Source: Sternotherus odoratus (Eukaryota; Chordata; Testudines; Kinosternidae). Taken from it: a stretch of DNA of 64,000 nt. The DNA is taken from assembly GCA_032164245.1 (NCBI GenBank), contig JAVMKO010000010.1:29834189-29898188 (forward strand), in the 5' to 3' direction. Position numbers and translations under genes: made by a program. Shown here piece by piece: positions 20,726 through 33,400 of this stretch; position 1 is the stretch's first letter, and each line of letters starts with the position of its first letter. The notes beneath the pieces were generated by a model, which saw only the letters and a program-made list of their open reading frames with translations, did no database searches and was not told the DNA's origin.

Positions 20726-21539
20726 CCAAGTTTCCATCTTGCTGGTTCGCTGCCAAATGTCGAGGAATCCTTTTTCTATGCTCTCATCATGGAGTTTATT
20801 TACTCTGCTTATCTGTCTCTGAGCATCATTCAATCCATCCCAGACATGTTCTTCTGATAATTTGTATAATTCTATTAAGATGGAGGAAATGGTCTGTGTG
20901 TCCCTTTGATTTTTCTGTAGAATCTCAGCCTTTGTGGTACTGTAGCTTAACTCTTTGTGGAGGTTTTTGTTTCTCAGCCTTTCTAGGATTTTCTGACTGG
21001 GCTTTTTTCCCCACCCTCCTTCCTCTTAATTTTCATTAATGAGCAGCTTTTGCATGGCAAACAAATACATTATAGCGGCTAGACATGAGCTAAAGCTTCA
21101 AAGCTCACACCTGAATCCAGATTCCCCCAAAGATCAGGGGGTGTTTGTCTAATAGCAACTACAAGCCTTAATTTGGCATGTTGCTGTTGCAAATTCTCAG
21201 TGATATTTGTATTCCAGGCAAGATCTTCTTTCTGATTCAGCTGCTGTAGCTCATGATAAAATCAGCTGGATCAGTGATAAGGTTATTTTCATGGCAACAG
21301 ATGGTGATGTGATTATGACAACTGCAGGGCTATGTAGAAGAAGGGTTTGTGCAGAGAGGGGAAAAGCTCATCCAACCACAAATATGTGCAGCAATACAGA
21401 ACCTGCAGTTACACAGAACTCTGTGGCATTGGCTCTTCATAACAAAGTGTTTTATAAAAATGCTTCTCAAAATCAAGCCCTATCCAGCTCAGATTATGAG
21501 GGAGGGGAAAAGGGATTCTTCTCCTTCTTATAAATGGAG

Positions 21540-21733
21540 ATATACCAATCTCCTAGAACTGGAAAGACCTTGAAGGTCATCGAGTCCAGTCCCCTGCCTA
21601 CACTAGCAGGATCAAGTACTGTCCCCTGACAGATTTTTTGCCCCAGATCCCTAAATGGCCCCCTCAAGGATTGAATTCACAACCCTGGGTTTAGCAGGCT
21701 AATGCTCAAACCACTGAGCTATCCCTCCCCTCA
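21540..21733 (-). repeat. tRNA-derived SINE with CR1-like 3' end (chelonian Cry I type)
   Basis: On the minus strand the element begins GGGGAGGGATAGCTCAGTGG, a tRNA-like A box. It has a B-box-like GGTTGTGAATTCAATCC, and its tail ends with AGGTCTTTCCAGTTCTAGGA and a GGTATAT end. The 3' part resembles the CR1 terminus, consistent with mobilisation by CR1. This is a SINE, not a functional tRNA gene: the tRNA part lacks a foldable acceptor stem. Confidence 0.8.
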
Positions 21734-22674
21734 CCATAATATTGATGCTACCTCTGGAACAAGCCAACATCCATTGCTCTTTCTCATTTTGCTTGTTTGC
21801 CATTTGCTACCACAGTCCCAAACAAATGGATCAGGAACTGTGTCATGTGTGTGCAGCATCTCTTAAAAATGTTACATGTGATTCCCTAAAAGGGACTCTC
21901 AGACCAGTCCTAGTCAATCCAGGATGAGGTAGATCTGAAAAGAAAAGGGAACATTCTCCAAGTCTCCTGGGCAGGAACTTTCCCCACTAGTATGGGAGCA
22001 AGGACTGGTTGAAAATTTTCTGTTGAAACTGTTTTTTGACAGAATTTTGACTAAACAAATTTTTGTGAGAGGTGTCTGCTTTCCATGTACAATTTCTGGA
22101 TTTCATTGAAAAAACAACCCTCAGAAAAACCACTTCCAACCCTTAGAGAGCATGAGGCACTGTAGTGCCAGTTTAAATCAGATTATTTCAATTATCAGCA
22201 GAAATATTTTGATTTTTGATGAAAAGTCAACATTTTCCATTAAAAATTAAAATTTGTATTGACTCTTTCAATGAGGGAGCAGGAAGAGAGGGGAAGGAAA
22301 TATTTTCTGACAGCTCCAATGGAAATAGCTAGTAGCATTGCCTAACATTATTTTATAACACACTATTTAAAACTTGGCCAGACTTTAACTCTTTGGGCTG
22401 AAATTTTTTGTGCTAGGTCTTGTCACAAACCGAATGACTTTGAAAGTTTCAGCAAAAAAGAATCAGCCATTTCTGAGAATAAGATTAGGGAAAAGTACAT
22501 TGTTTTGTCCATGATAAAAAACGTCTTACAGCTGTTTATTTGAGAATCTCTAGTACCTTCATTTTTTGGAGCAGGGAAATCATCTTGTACCAGAGATATA
22601 TTTTGTACCACCCCTGTGAAATTGCAGTTTGCACATGCTCAGTAGTGACTGTTAGTTTGGCTTTTACCTTAGGG

Positions 22675-22909
22675 CAGGGGTCTCCAAACTTTATGGGACG
22701 AGGGCCACATTAGATTTCTGAAAGGGCTTTGCGGGCCAAAGCGACTGTGGGAAAAAATTAAATATATGCAAAAATATACAAAATATATGCAAATCATAAA
22801 AAACACTACTGTGTCAGTGTTGCATTAAATTCTAAATCAGGTTAGGGGGCTGGACAAATTGAAGCTGTGGGCCAGATGTGGCCCTTGGGCCGTAGTTTGG
22901 AGACCCCTG
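22675..22909. mobile_element. Non-autonomous hAT-like element, 8-bp TSD
   Basis: Terminal inverted repeats CAGGGGTCTCCAAACTTTA and TAGTTTGGAGACCCCTG are flanked by CCTTAGGG (22667-22674) and GCTTAGGG (22910-22917), an 8-bp duplication with one change. The element is 235 bp with an AT-rich interior and no coding sequence. Confidence 0.85.
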
Positions 22910-23133
22910 GCTTAGGGGACTGAGCAGGCCTTTCCCTGCAACTGCTCGCTGGCGGTGAGGGTTGTGGTGTCACCAGGTGCTAGACCTGAGAGCAAAGGGA
23001 CTCTCCTGTGCTCTCAGTGACCCATCCCTGTGTTGGCACTCAGCAGCATGGAGGGAAAGGAGGAAGCAGGCTGATGTGAAGGCAGAGAAGTGAGGAGTGG
23101 TATGTGTTGTTTGTGAGCAGAGAAAGGCATAGG

Positions 23134-23288
23134 CAGAGCTGGTGCTAGACATAAACAGACTAAGCAATTGCTTAGGTCCCTGAGCAGCTTAAGGCCCCCC
23201 CACCATTAATTATTATTGGGGTGTGTGTGGGGGGGTGAAGACAAAAATATTCCTACTTTGGGCCCCCGGTGGGCTAGAACCAGCACTG
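23134..23288. mobile_element. Short hAT-like MITE
   Basis: The ends CAGAGCTGGTGCTAGAC and GTGGGCTAGAACCAGCACTG are imperfect inverted repeats. The flanking 8-mers GGCATAGG and GCTTTAGG agree only partly. The element is about 155 bp with no coding sequence. Confidence 0.55.
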
Positions 23289-23311
23289 GCTTTAGGGGCA
23301 ACGGGATAGAG

Positions 23312-23917
23312 CAGGGGTGGGCAAACGTTTTGGCCCGAGGGCCACATCAAGGAATAGGAGTTGTATGGTGGGCCGTGAATGCTCCAAAGGTAGGATTGGG
23401 GTGTGGGAGGGGGTTTGGGCTCTGAGGAGGGGCTGAGGATGAGAGGTTTTGGGGCAGGAGGGTGCTCCGGGCTGGGATTGAGAGGTTTCGGAAGTGGGAG
23501 GGGGATCAGGGCTGGGGTAGGGGGTGGGGAGAGGCTCAGGGATGCAGGCTCCAAGCAGCACTTACCTCAAGCAACTCCCAGAAGCAGTGGCATGTCCTTT
23601 CTCTGACTCCTACGCGGAGGTGCGGTCAGGCGGGTCTGCTCGCTGCCCCATCTGCAGGCACCCTGCAGGTCCTATAGGAGCACATAGGAGCCTGAGCGGG
23701 GCCATGATGGCTTCCGGGAGCTGCATGGTGCGGCCCCTGAGCCGCGTGGTGCAGCGGTGATCCAGCACCCCAGCTAGAGTGGGGCCGAGCCGTGTGATGC
23801 AGCACTGACCCAGCTAGAGCAGGGCTGAGCCCCTGGTGCAGCTTGTGGGCTGGCTTAAAAGGGCTGGATCCGGTCCGGGCTGGATCTGGTCCGCCAGCTG
23901 TAGTTTTCCCACCCTTG
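23312..23917. mobile_element. Non-autonomous hAT-like element, 8-bp TSD
   Basis: The left end CAGGGGTGGGCAAACGTTTT and right end AGTTTTCCCACCCTTG are inverted. The flanks are GGATAGAG (23304-23311) and GCATAGAG (23918-23925). The 606-bp GC-rich interior yields several spurious open frames on both strands but no transposase motifs. Confidence 0.8.
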
Positions 23918-23925
23918 GCATAGAG

Positions 23926-25218
23926 ACTGGCTGTATAGTGCAGGGGCAGGATGGTAGTATAGACAGGCTGTGCACAGGTAATGGGATCAGATAGGTACTA
24001 TAACAAATATGTTCCCCCTGTCGCTGTTCTCAGATTTCATACTGTGTGTCCTGGTGTATGCTGGGGAGGCTAGAGCTGAATTCTGCTGCAAAGGCTCCCG
24101 AGTTTCTGTGCCCCTCTAGAGAGGCAAACTGGAGACTCTGAGGCAGCTCTAGTGTGGCATCCCTACACTGTTTGTTGTTTTGTGTTTTTTATACTAAATT
24201 AATTTGATTTTATTCTGCCCTTAACCTGTCAAGGCTAGATCACTGGGTCTGGTTAGGTTTTGTTGGGGGTTCTCCTTCTCTGCTGCCCTATTAGGATATA
24301 GCTCTCTGTCCCCTTTACGCTGCCAGAGTGGTGCAAAACAGATGGAGTCTGTCCAGTACTTAATTTGTAATGAAAGAGTTGCCGGGACTCAAGCTATTTT
24401 CTTTTACACTCATAACTGATGCTGCAAGCGTAGAGTTGCCTGGGCTATAAGCTGCCAAGCCCTGGCACAAATTAAGCCCTGAGTCTGTCTGTATTTCCAT
24501 TGTATGGCAGTATTTTAACTGAAAACACTTCACTGCATTGGAGAGAATGTAAGGGGAGAAACTGGAGATTTTGTCTGCTGGGTAGGGGAGTTAGGGCTTT
24601 TAGGACCCAGAAAAGCATGAGAAGTGGTTTGGGATTGTCGGATAAACAGATTAGCTGAATGTTTTTGCTAAAATGATTTAAAGAATTTGATAGTTACTAT
24701 TGATATTTATACTGTCATTGTTAGGTTTCAGCATTACCCCCTATTGAGATGGTTGGGGGCTGTTGACACTTCACAGCTTTTGGTCTGGGTTGTCATCAGA
24801 GTTAGGCAAACATCATTGTATCTGGTTACACTCTAAAGGTTTTTTCATCACCATAAGGGCTAGAATAATATTTTTTGTTTGAAATCTTGGATTGTAGAGC
24901 ACAGTTCTGTGAAAACCCTGCAGCTGCAGAATCCTGGAGTACAAGGAGGCCTGCCTGTCTTATTGTACAGATGCATTCTTTCCAGGTGGTGTAAGCAGAC
25001 CTGACCCTTTCAGCTATTCTCACGGTCCATAATTACGAAAACCTCAGGAATGGAAGTTGTTCGTAGCTCTGAAATCTTTGTAACTCTGAACAAAACATTA
25101 TGATGGTTATTTCAAAAGTTTACAGCTGAATATTGCTTTAATATAGCTTTGAAACTTTTCTATGCAAAAGAAAAATGCTTCTTTCCCTTTATTTTGTAGT
25201 AGTTTACTTTTAATGCTG
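23926..25218. other. Spacer sequence, no feature recognised
   Basis: No gene, named repeat or RNA gene could be supported here. Confidence 0.4.
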
Positions 25219-25220
25219 TA

Positions 25221-26331
25221 CAGTAAAACCTCGATTTAACGGACCTCGATTTAACGGACTTCGGATGCAACGGACAAAATTTTTAAGAAAGTCCGATGCA
25301 TCCGAAATCCGTTAGTCGAGGTCCGGCTGCCGGCTCCCCGCTGCCGCCCGGGTCCCGGCAGTGGGCGGGCTGCCTGCCGGCGCCCGCCGGGGTCCCGCGG
25401 CGCCTGGAGCCCCAAGCCCCGGGGAGTGAACCCCTAGCCCCGGGGAGCGTGGATCAAGCCGCGCTCCCCGGGCGGCAGCTTAAGTCGCGCTCCCCGGGTG
25501 GCGGCTGGAGCCGCGAGCCCCGGGGAGCGCCGCGCCTGGAGCCCCGAGCCCCGGGGAGCGAGCCACTAGCCCCGGGGAGTGCGGCTTGATCCGCGCTCCC
25601 CGGGCGGCAGCTGAAGTCGTGCTCCCCAGGCGGCGGCTGGAGCTGCGAGCCCCGGGGAGCGCCGCGCCGCGCCTTGAGCCCCGGGGAGCGCGGCTTGATC
25701 CACGCTCCCCGGGCGGCAGCTGCAATCGCGCTCCCCGGGCGGCGACTGGAGCCCCGAGCCCCGGGGAGCGCCGCGCCTTGAGCCCGGAGGAGCGAGCCCC
25801 TAGCCCTGGGGAGCGCGGCTTGATCCGTGCTCCCTGGGCGGCAGCTGAAGTCGCGCTCCCCCGGCGCCGGCTGGAGCCGCGAGCCCCGGGCAGCGCCCCG
25901 CCTTGAGCCCCGGGGAGTGAGCCCCTAGCCCCGGGGAGCGCGGCTTGATCCGCGCTCCCAGGCGCTCCCCGGGCGGCGGCTGGAGCCGCGAGCCCCAGAG
26001 AGTGCCGCGCCTTGAGCCCCGAGCCCCGGGGAGCAAGCCCCGGGGAGCGCGGATCAAGCCGCGCTCCCGGGGCGGTGGCTGGAGCCCCGAGCCCCGGCCG
26101 CCAGCGGGGACTGGGTCCGGGGTGCATGGGGGTCCAGGGCACGTTTTCTTTTTGTTTGTTTTATTTAAAAAAATCGGGGCTTTTTGGAGCAGGGGAGTAC
26201 AGTAAAACCTCAAATTAAGGACTAATTGGGCAGGCTGGTTTTTTTTTTATTATTTATTATTAAATAACGGACTTTTGGGTTTAACGGACACCCAGTTGCC
26301 CGAATTAGTCCGTTAAATCGAGGTTTTACTG
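25221..26331. mobile_element. pogo/Tigger-like (Tc1/mariner) non-autonomous element with GC-rich minisatellite core
   Basis: It begins CAGTAAAACCTCGATTTAAC and ends TCGAGGTTTTACTG, with TA dinucleotides at 25219-25220 and 26332-26333. The interior, about 25320-26110, is a strongly CpG-rich tandem array built on GAGCCCCGGGGAGCG-type units in both directions. A second copy of the left terminus starts at 26200 (CAGTAAAACCTCAAATTAAG), so a small 132-bp foldback element is nested at, or fused to, the right end. No transposase is encoded; all open frames are read-through of the repeat array. Confidence 0.8.
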
Positions 26332-26333
26332 TA

Positions 26334-27298
26334 CTGTATTGTATTTGCTGTCTGCTAAGTCCTATCTTGTAGTAGGAGAATTGGGCCCCCAAAGCTCCAG
26401 TCTGTAAGACATGTTTTATGTGCTTTCTCGGCTACTTTCTGAGGATTGTGTTGCAAAATACATTAATCCACACTCATGCCCCAAAAATAATTTACTCCAG
26501 TAAAACAGAATGGTCAATCTGAATTGATTCTTCTTTGCTGTTTCTTTCCCATTTTAGCACGGCTCTCCTTTCCATAGATTGAGTTTGCAGTCCAACATCA
26601 TTTGAGTCATCATTTGCCCTTCCTTGCTCCTTATATACTTTCCTGTTGAGCTTCAGATTTGTGGTGCTGTATACCAGTTCCCCATTTCTGAGTTATCAAG
26701 GCTACTGGAACATTTTGGAAGTAAGGCTATTTAAAGGAGAGTTTTTCACATTTTATTTAGATTTCACCAATGACCAGTGTATAAATATGTTTATTTATCA
26801 TATATTGACTTGGGCTTCTTAAACCAAACATAGAGTTTAGATGCATTTTAAGGAAATAAATACTGTAGCAACTGTTTCTCTTGAAACAGTAAAATTGTGC
26901 AAGGTGAACTGTGGGATCTTATGGAAACACAATGTCTTTCCCAAAGTGGCATAAGTAAATACCATTTTAATAATGATCCTGGTGCACTCTGAGTAAAACC
27001 AGCAAGTTGTAGAAAGAAAAACATTTCTCTGTAAAATGTTTAAACATATTGAAAAAAAGAGCCAATATTTCATCAAAAGTAATGAAATTAAAAAAAAAAA
27101 AGATTTACTTCTGGAAAATTCCTAACATCGTGATAACACAGAATGCCAAATTTTGCTCTCTGTTCACCTGTGTAAATCCAGCCTAACTCAACTGACTTCA
27201 ATAGTCTCGCTTTGGATTTACACCAAAGTAATGTAGTGGAACTGGGAGCAGAATCAGGTGCAGCATCTATGTACGCATTTTACAGTTTTAAATGAGAG
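26334..27298 (-). other. CHRNB4: CHRNB4 3' untranslated/flanking region
   Basis: Sequence downstream of the CHRNB4 stop has no other gene. A minus-strand AATAAA at 26790-26795 lies about 505 nt beyond the stop and is a candidate polyadenylation signal. A short copy of the dispersed CCATTGA-type repeat lies at about 27160-27250. Confidence 0.4.
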
Positions 27299-27439
27299 TT
27301 AAGGACTTGCAGTAGCAGAGTGATTTTGAAAAAGTGGCTGGAGAAATAGCCCAACAGTCCCAAGGACACAAACAAAGATGAATATCCAGAGAAACAGTCT
27401 GTCCACGACCATGGCAACATACTTCCAATCTTCAATGAC
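27299..27439 (-). CDS. CHRNB4: CHRNB4 terminal coding exon 6 (M4)
   Basis: 47 codons from TTGCAG to TAA. It encodes [20 protein letters not shown] and ends [13 protein letters not shown], the conserved beta-4 C-terminus. Confidence 0.97.
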   Translation of the reverse strand, partial: VIEDWKYVAMVVDRLFLWIFIFVCVLGTVGLFLQPLFQNHSATASP

Positions 27440-30400
27440 CTGCAAGAAAAAGCCAGTTAAAGATGCATAGCAATTTACCATGTTCATCTCCATCTCTTTT
27501 GTTGATGCTCCATGTTTGTAGTTTGTATATGAAAACAAGAGAAAACAAATCTTAAGGTTCAGGATCACCACAGGGGTCAGGAAAGAATTTTCCCTCATAT
27601 ACAGTCCTGGATAGTTGGTGAATGACACTAGAAATAGTTTAGACCTTGCTCTGAAGCATCAGGTATTGATCACTATTGAATGCTTGGTGCCAGACAGGAT
27701 GGACCGTCAGCATAATCCAGTAAACTCCTGTGTGTGAATTTTATTTTGCTGATACTATTCATCCCAGTTAATAGGGATGAACAATACTTACAGTTTTTAA
27801 GAAAAGAATTCTGTAGTTGATCTTGATTCTCAGTATGCAGGTGTTTTACTACATGTTAGCACTGCTGGTTGTACTCCGATCCCTGTCTAGTGTGGTTGAG
27901 ATCCTGGTCACATTGAAGTCACAATGGGAGTTGTACCATTGACTTTAATGGGCCCAGGATTTTATCCCCTATCTTTACATTCAGTTCTTACACTACAGTG
28001 ACTGCAGGGATACTAATGAGTTGTAAAGGGAAAGTGTTTTTTTTTAATTTTTTTTTATCACTTCTATTTTTTCCTTTTATAATTGATTCTAGTTACACAT
28101 GGGAACTCTTCCTCTTAATGACTTGATAGTACTTCCCAGCTGACTCCTGCCTTGTACCAGACCATTACATATTTTCCGCCTCAATGCACACATGTACCTC
28201 CCATTGCCATTAATGGGTGTTTCATGCTTCTGTGAAGAGAATATACTGTAGGTACGTGAATAATCGTTATCAGACCATGATACTAATGGAAAAAGTGGAG
28301 ATTAGAATTATGAATCTAGAAAACAATGGTTTGTAACTAAGCACTTTAAGTTAATGTCAGAGGACCGGTGTGCAGAAGGCATTAAATTAATGTCTTAACT
28401 TACCATACCTTGGATAATTGCTCTTTAGTGTAGGGTGAGGACAGGGAGTTTGTGAATCAAGACTGGAAGGAACCTTGAGAGGTCATCTAGTCCTGTAACC
28501 TGCACTCATATTTTAATAGCCAGTACAAGTTCTTTACAAAAGCACAGATAGTATTGAAACACTTTTTCAGCATTGTGAGGCCTATGCTTACATCAAGACC
28601 ATTTCAATTTGTTTAAGCTTAAGGCTATATTTACAAATTTAGCAGCTGCTCTTTCTTTCTTTTTTCTGTTAACCAGTAATTAGTTCCTTGAAAATGCAAG
28701 AAAGTCACCAATGTGGCTTCATGAGGGATTCCTGCAAGATCTGAAGTTAAAAAGGAGCCAGGCGTTCAGACTGCTTAACCTATATATTAAAAGGTGAGGA
28801 GGAGGACAGAGCAGTAATGGAGAACATAGGGCTAGATTGGGAGCTGGGGCACATAGGAAATTTTTCAAGGATGCTTGCTGGGTGGGTGTTGGGGAAATTC
28901 ATGGGCTTCATCTGAGCCTTCTGAGTTTTGATGAACATTATTCAATGGATACTTATATGAACTTGAATGTACTAGCTAGTGGAATGTCTCTCTGTACCAG
29001 TATAGGATGGCTGTGGAACTGCTCTGTGTATCATAGGTCCTATACTGCTAATAGCTGATAGTCTCCTTTTGCTCAAGTGGAAGAAGCCTCAGCTTTTGCA
29101 ATATGAATATTGTGGGTCTATCACACTCTTGCCAGAAAGTTATGAATGGTCTTGGGAGGCAGCATAATGACCACCATGTGTCAACCAACCAAATAGAGTA
29201 TGGAGAGCTAATTGATAAAGGGCACTTTTAATCCAAAGTAATAGTGTTCCTAGAAAGGGTTTGTGCCAATATAACTAAATCCAATTCTAAACGCATTTAA
29301 TTAAACTACTTTGTGTAGTCCAGCCCTAAGTAATTTCCCCATGACTTACCCATGACTTCCCCATGACTTACCTGCAGTCATTATGGGCCCAATTATGTGG
29401 TGCTTCTTATGAACAGGTATTGAATGTTAACACTAGCTGGGGTCTCTACATCCAGTTACCTTGCTGATGTGAAAACACAGTTTGTTTAACTTATCTCCCT
29501 CTGCCCCAAAGCAATAAATGTGTTCTGTTTGTGGGAACTGAGATTCTTGCCGGGCATACTGCTTTTTAGAACAATATCAGCTTTATCAAATTGTTATTCA
29601 TAGGAAATGTATAGGAAAAGAAACTTACTACTGAACAGTGATTGACTATGAAATGTATAGCTAGGATTGCTATAAAAATTAACACTAAGGAAGATGGTTG
29701 GATTCTTATTTTCCTCCTGAAGAAGAATACACTTATCTGAGACATCAAAGAAAATAAAACTGGGGTTTGGAAAGATGGGAATGATTTCTTCTGTTACTTA
29801 CACTCTGGTCATTGTCCTCACTTTTCATGTGGTCTGCTATAAAGCTGACGCCATCAATTGCTTCTTGAACTTCTGAAGGAAACTTCATTGAAGATCTTAA
29901 CCTAAAATCTTGATGGCCACTGATGTTCTCCGGATTCTCAGTAACTTTCAAATCGTATTTTCTGGCAGAGGCTGTATTCACAAAGTAGGTGGAGTTTTTG
30001 TACAGGTCTGCTGGATCGGTGCATAGATGATCAGATTTATTCTTTCTGCACTTGCTTAACCTTTGCCTTGCAGAGTTATTCTCTGGGCGTTTCATGAACA
30101 GAAAAGTTGGAAGTTTCTGAAGGAAAACAATCTTTACCCATGGAGGCATAGTGTGAGTGCTGGGAGATCGGTGGTGGACATTCAATACGCAGACACTGGT
30201 AACTATTGAGAATGTTACTAGAACCATTGTAAACATCAGATACTTCCCAATCAGTGGAACATCCAGTGATGTTGGAGGGACAATTTTGGAGATCAGCAGT
30301 AAGAACACAGTCAAGGCAAGCAATACAGATATGCATAAGGTCATCTTTTCACCACAGTCTGAAGGCAAGTAGAACACCAAGATCGCCAATGATGTAATAA

Positions 30401-33400
30401 GCACACAGGGAATTATAAGATTGATGGTATAAAAAAGAGGTTTCCTTTTAATAATAAAGTCGTATGTCACATCAACATACTTTGGGTCTAAGGGATTTAC
30501 AGTCCGTCTCCCTGGAAGTGCTACAATATCCCATTCTCCGCTTGGCGTAAAGTCATCCATGCTTGCCATGGGATCTTTAAGTACCATGTCAATTTCTGTG
30601 TGATCATATGTCCAAGAGCGGAACTTCAGTGTGCAGTTTTGTTGATCAAATGGGAAATGCTTCACCTCAATCTTGCAGGCACTCTTGTAGATGGCTGGAG
30701 GCAACCAGAAAATGCTTCCATTGTTCTTTACAATGGCATTTGTGTACAGGGAAACTTCATATGTACCATCCGCACTGAGGAAATGGGAGAAAAAATAAAG
30801 AAACAGTGAAGAGACAAAATATGGGTTCAAAATACAGAAAAGACAAACTAGTACATTCTCAGCCCCCTCTACTGAATCCAGAAAAGGTCCCACTATCTCT
30901 GCTAGAATTAAACTTCTGTGCCCTTTCAGCGATCAAACCCATTTTTTAGGTATTTATAACTTGACAATGAAAACTATGTATACATTTTTCAACCTGGGAA
31001 CTAACACTTTTGCCAATATTTAGACAATATAATTTTTTAATACTGATGACTTGTATGTCTAGACTAGAGTCTGTTTCATCGAATAATCACAAAGTATTTT
31101 ATAAACAATTAATTATGCATTATTACACCCCATTGGGACTTGTAAAGAGATGAAAGATAAGATCACTCATCACCAAAATGCAGCCACCTTTGCTTTGGAA
31201 CAAAGCCATTAACAGCACATGGCAACACTTCTAAACACTTTAGCGCAGGAAGTGAGGAAGAATGCTATATTCAGTTGGGAATACAGAGGGAACATAGGCA
31301 GAATGAATGCAATTACATGAGTTGTAATTTAGGCAGGATAATTGTGATTAAAGCTCCTGCTCTTACTAAAAGTGTCATGGGATTTTTTTAGTGCCCATAA
31401 ATTCTCTTGGTTTTGTGTCTCATCCAAAAGACCAACGTGTACCAGAAGAGTGTCCTCCCTCACCAAGGTGGGTCACTGGTTCAGTGAGAAGAGGGTTCCC
31501 TAAGTAATGGTAAACAACACTTCCTGATGTTCTTCAATGCTCCTTGCAAGATCCTTGGCCTAACAGGTTGATGCTGCTTAGCTTATGATATTTGTTACGG
31601 CAGCAATGCAAAGTGGCATGACTGTAAATAAATATTCCTGAAAATATAATCAGCTTGAGATAGGTTTAATGGAAAAGGCCGTTATAATGATCCCAAGAGT
31701 ATTTTGCTTAAATATGTCATCCACTCAGGCAGCACTTTTTCCGAAAAACGTGGTTGTTAATAAACTTAACTGATCCTGTTATTGAAGGACACCATGAGAC
31801 TAGAAAAGAGTAACTTATTCATAACCTTATTTCTCTGTAAATTAACACATGAATAAAACCTTGAGTAGGACAGTCCTTTTTAATAAAACTGGGTTAGTCA
31901 GTTTTTAAAGTGAGATAAGAAATTGTCTGAACTACAGTACTTTTTATATTTTTCCTTTTAGTTTTTAGTTAAGAAAATAAGGAGGGAATATATAATTAAT
32001 TGGCAATCTATCTTCAGCAAAAAAATCTGATCAAATTTACCATTGATGTAAATAGCTCCATTGACTTCAACTGAGTTGCACCTATTCACTCAAGCAGAAA
32101 TTATATGCTATAATATTTAGAAATAAGCATAAGTAATTATTTGCATTTAATAATGCCCCTTGAAGAGGAAAAAACCCATTTAAGTATTAACATTTTTCTT
32201 CTAAATAAAGTGTGAAACAAATAAAACAGCCAAATAAATTCTGCACATCAATACTGTGTGTGTGATACAGAGTACTGATGTACAGAATACATATATATAT
32301 ATATATATAATATATTGCTGAGTACCAGATGACTGGCAATGGATTAAAGAGCCTTTTGTATCAAGACTTACTTATTGTAAAGCACAATGTCTGGCAGCCA
32401 GATGTGCTTAGAAGGGATTCTCAGCTTATTTATGCCTTCATAGTCAGAGGGCTTCCAAGCCAAGCGATAGTCAGTCCATTCCTAGAGAAAGAATTGCAAA
32501 CAGTGATGTAAATTATTTTGTGTCAGTTGAGTCATACTGACAACAAGAAAACAATGCGTTGGTAGATGGCAATAACATCCCCAGGGGATGATTACCTGCT
32601 TTAGCCAGACATTTGTAGTCATGATCTGTTCACGTTCATTCTAAAGAAGGAAAAAACATTTATAAATCTATACTGTACAAAGTTAGTCCTATTATTAAGA
32701 TGTATTTATTAATCTTTCAGGAATACTTCAAACACCTGGCTGCCTAAAACCGTTGCATATAATGTAATATCTACTTTTTATAACATTAGGAATCTTTCTG
32801 TGTCTACTGGTCTATCACTAAAATGCACAATTCTGACTATTAATAATAATCACATAAAATATGACAGGGTACAATATTTCATGGAATTATGTAATTCATT
32901 ATAACTATTAACTAAGATGGACTTGGATATGTGCAGCTTTAAGAAGTTGTTTTAAAAACTCTAGAACAAGTAATGGGTAAAGTAAGTCTTCTGACAATCT
33001 TTTTCTATTCGTCAGGCTAATGGAATTGTCATTTTGGATTTGACCACTATTGGAGCTCTCATCCACTCGGAACTGGATGACCTGCACTTAGGAGTATTAA
33101 AAGAATTGGGGAGGAGCTCTTTGAACAACTACTGTTGATTCTCAGTATTCCAAGATTGTTAATAAAGTTTTAGAGGACTAGAGAAAAGCTAATGCTATAT
33201 TACTATTTGAAATGGATAAATGGGATGACCTGGATAAGTGCAGGTCAGTTAGCCTGAAAATGATCCTAGATCAAAATCATAGAAAGGTGGATATAGAACT
33301 CAGTCAGTACAGAATTAATGGATGGTAGCATAATTAATGCCAATCAACATGGTTTTATGGGTAATAGGTCTTGTCAAGCAAACTTGACATGGATTTTTTT

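Noticed and set aside
21640..21733. Functional tRNA gene on the minus strand
   Set aside because: It has A- and B-box-like sequence but no cloverleaf acceptor pairing, and it continues into a CR1-like tail, so it is a SINE.
25320..26110. CpG-island promoter
   Set aside because: The CpG-rich block is bounded by transposon termini with a TA duplication and has no adjacent first exon.
25296..26213. Several long Pro/Arg/Gly-rich open frames on both strands
   Set aside because: They all lie in the GC-rich tandem array of a Tigger-like element, are open on several frames at once and show only the repeat unit.
30076..30372. Open frames overlapping CHRNB4 exon 5 in other frames or on the plus strand
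   Set aside because: Shadows of a strongly conserved coding exon.
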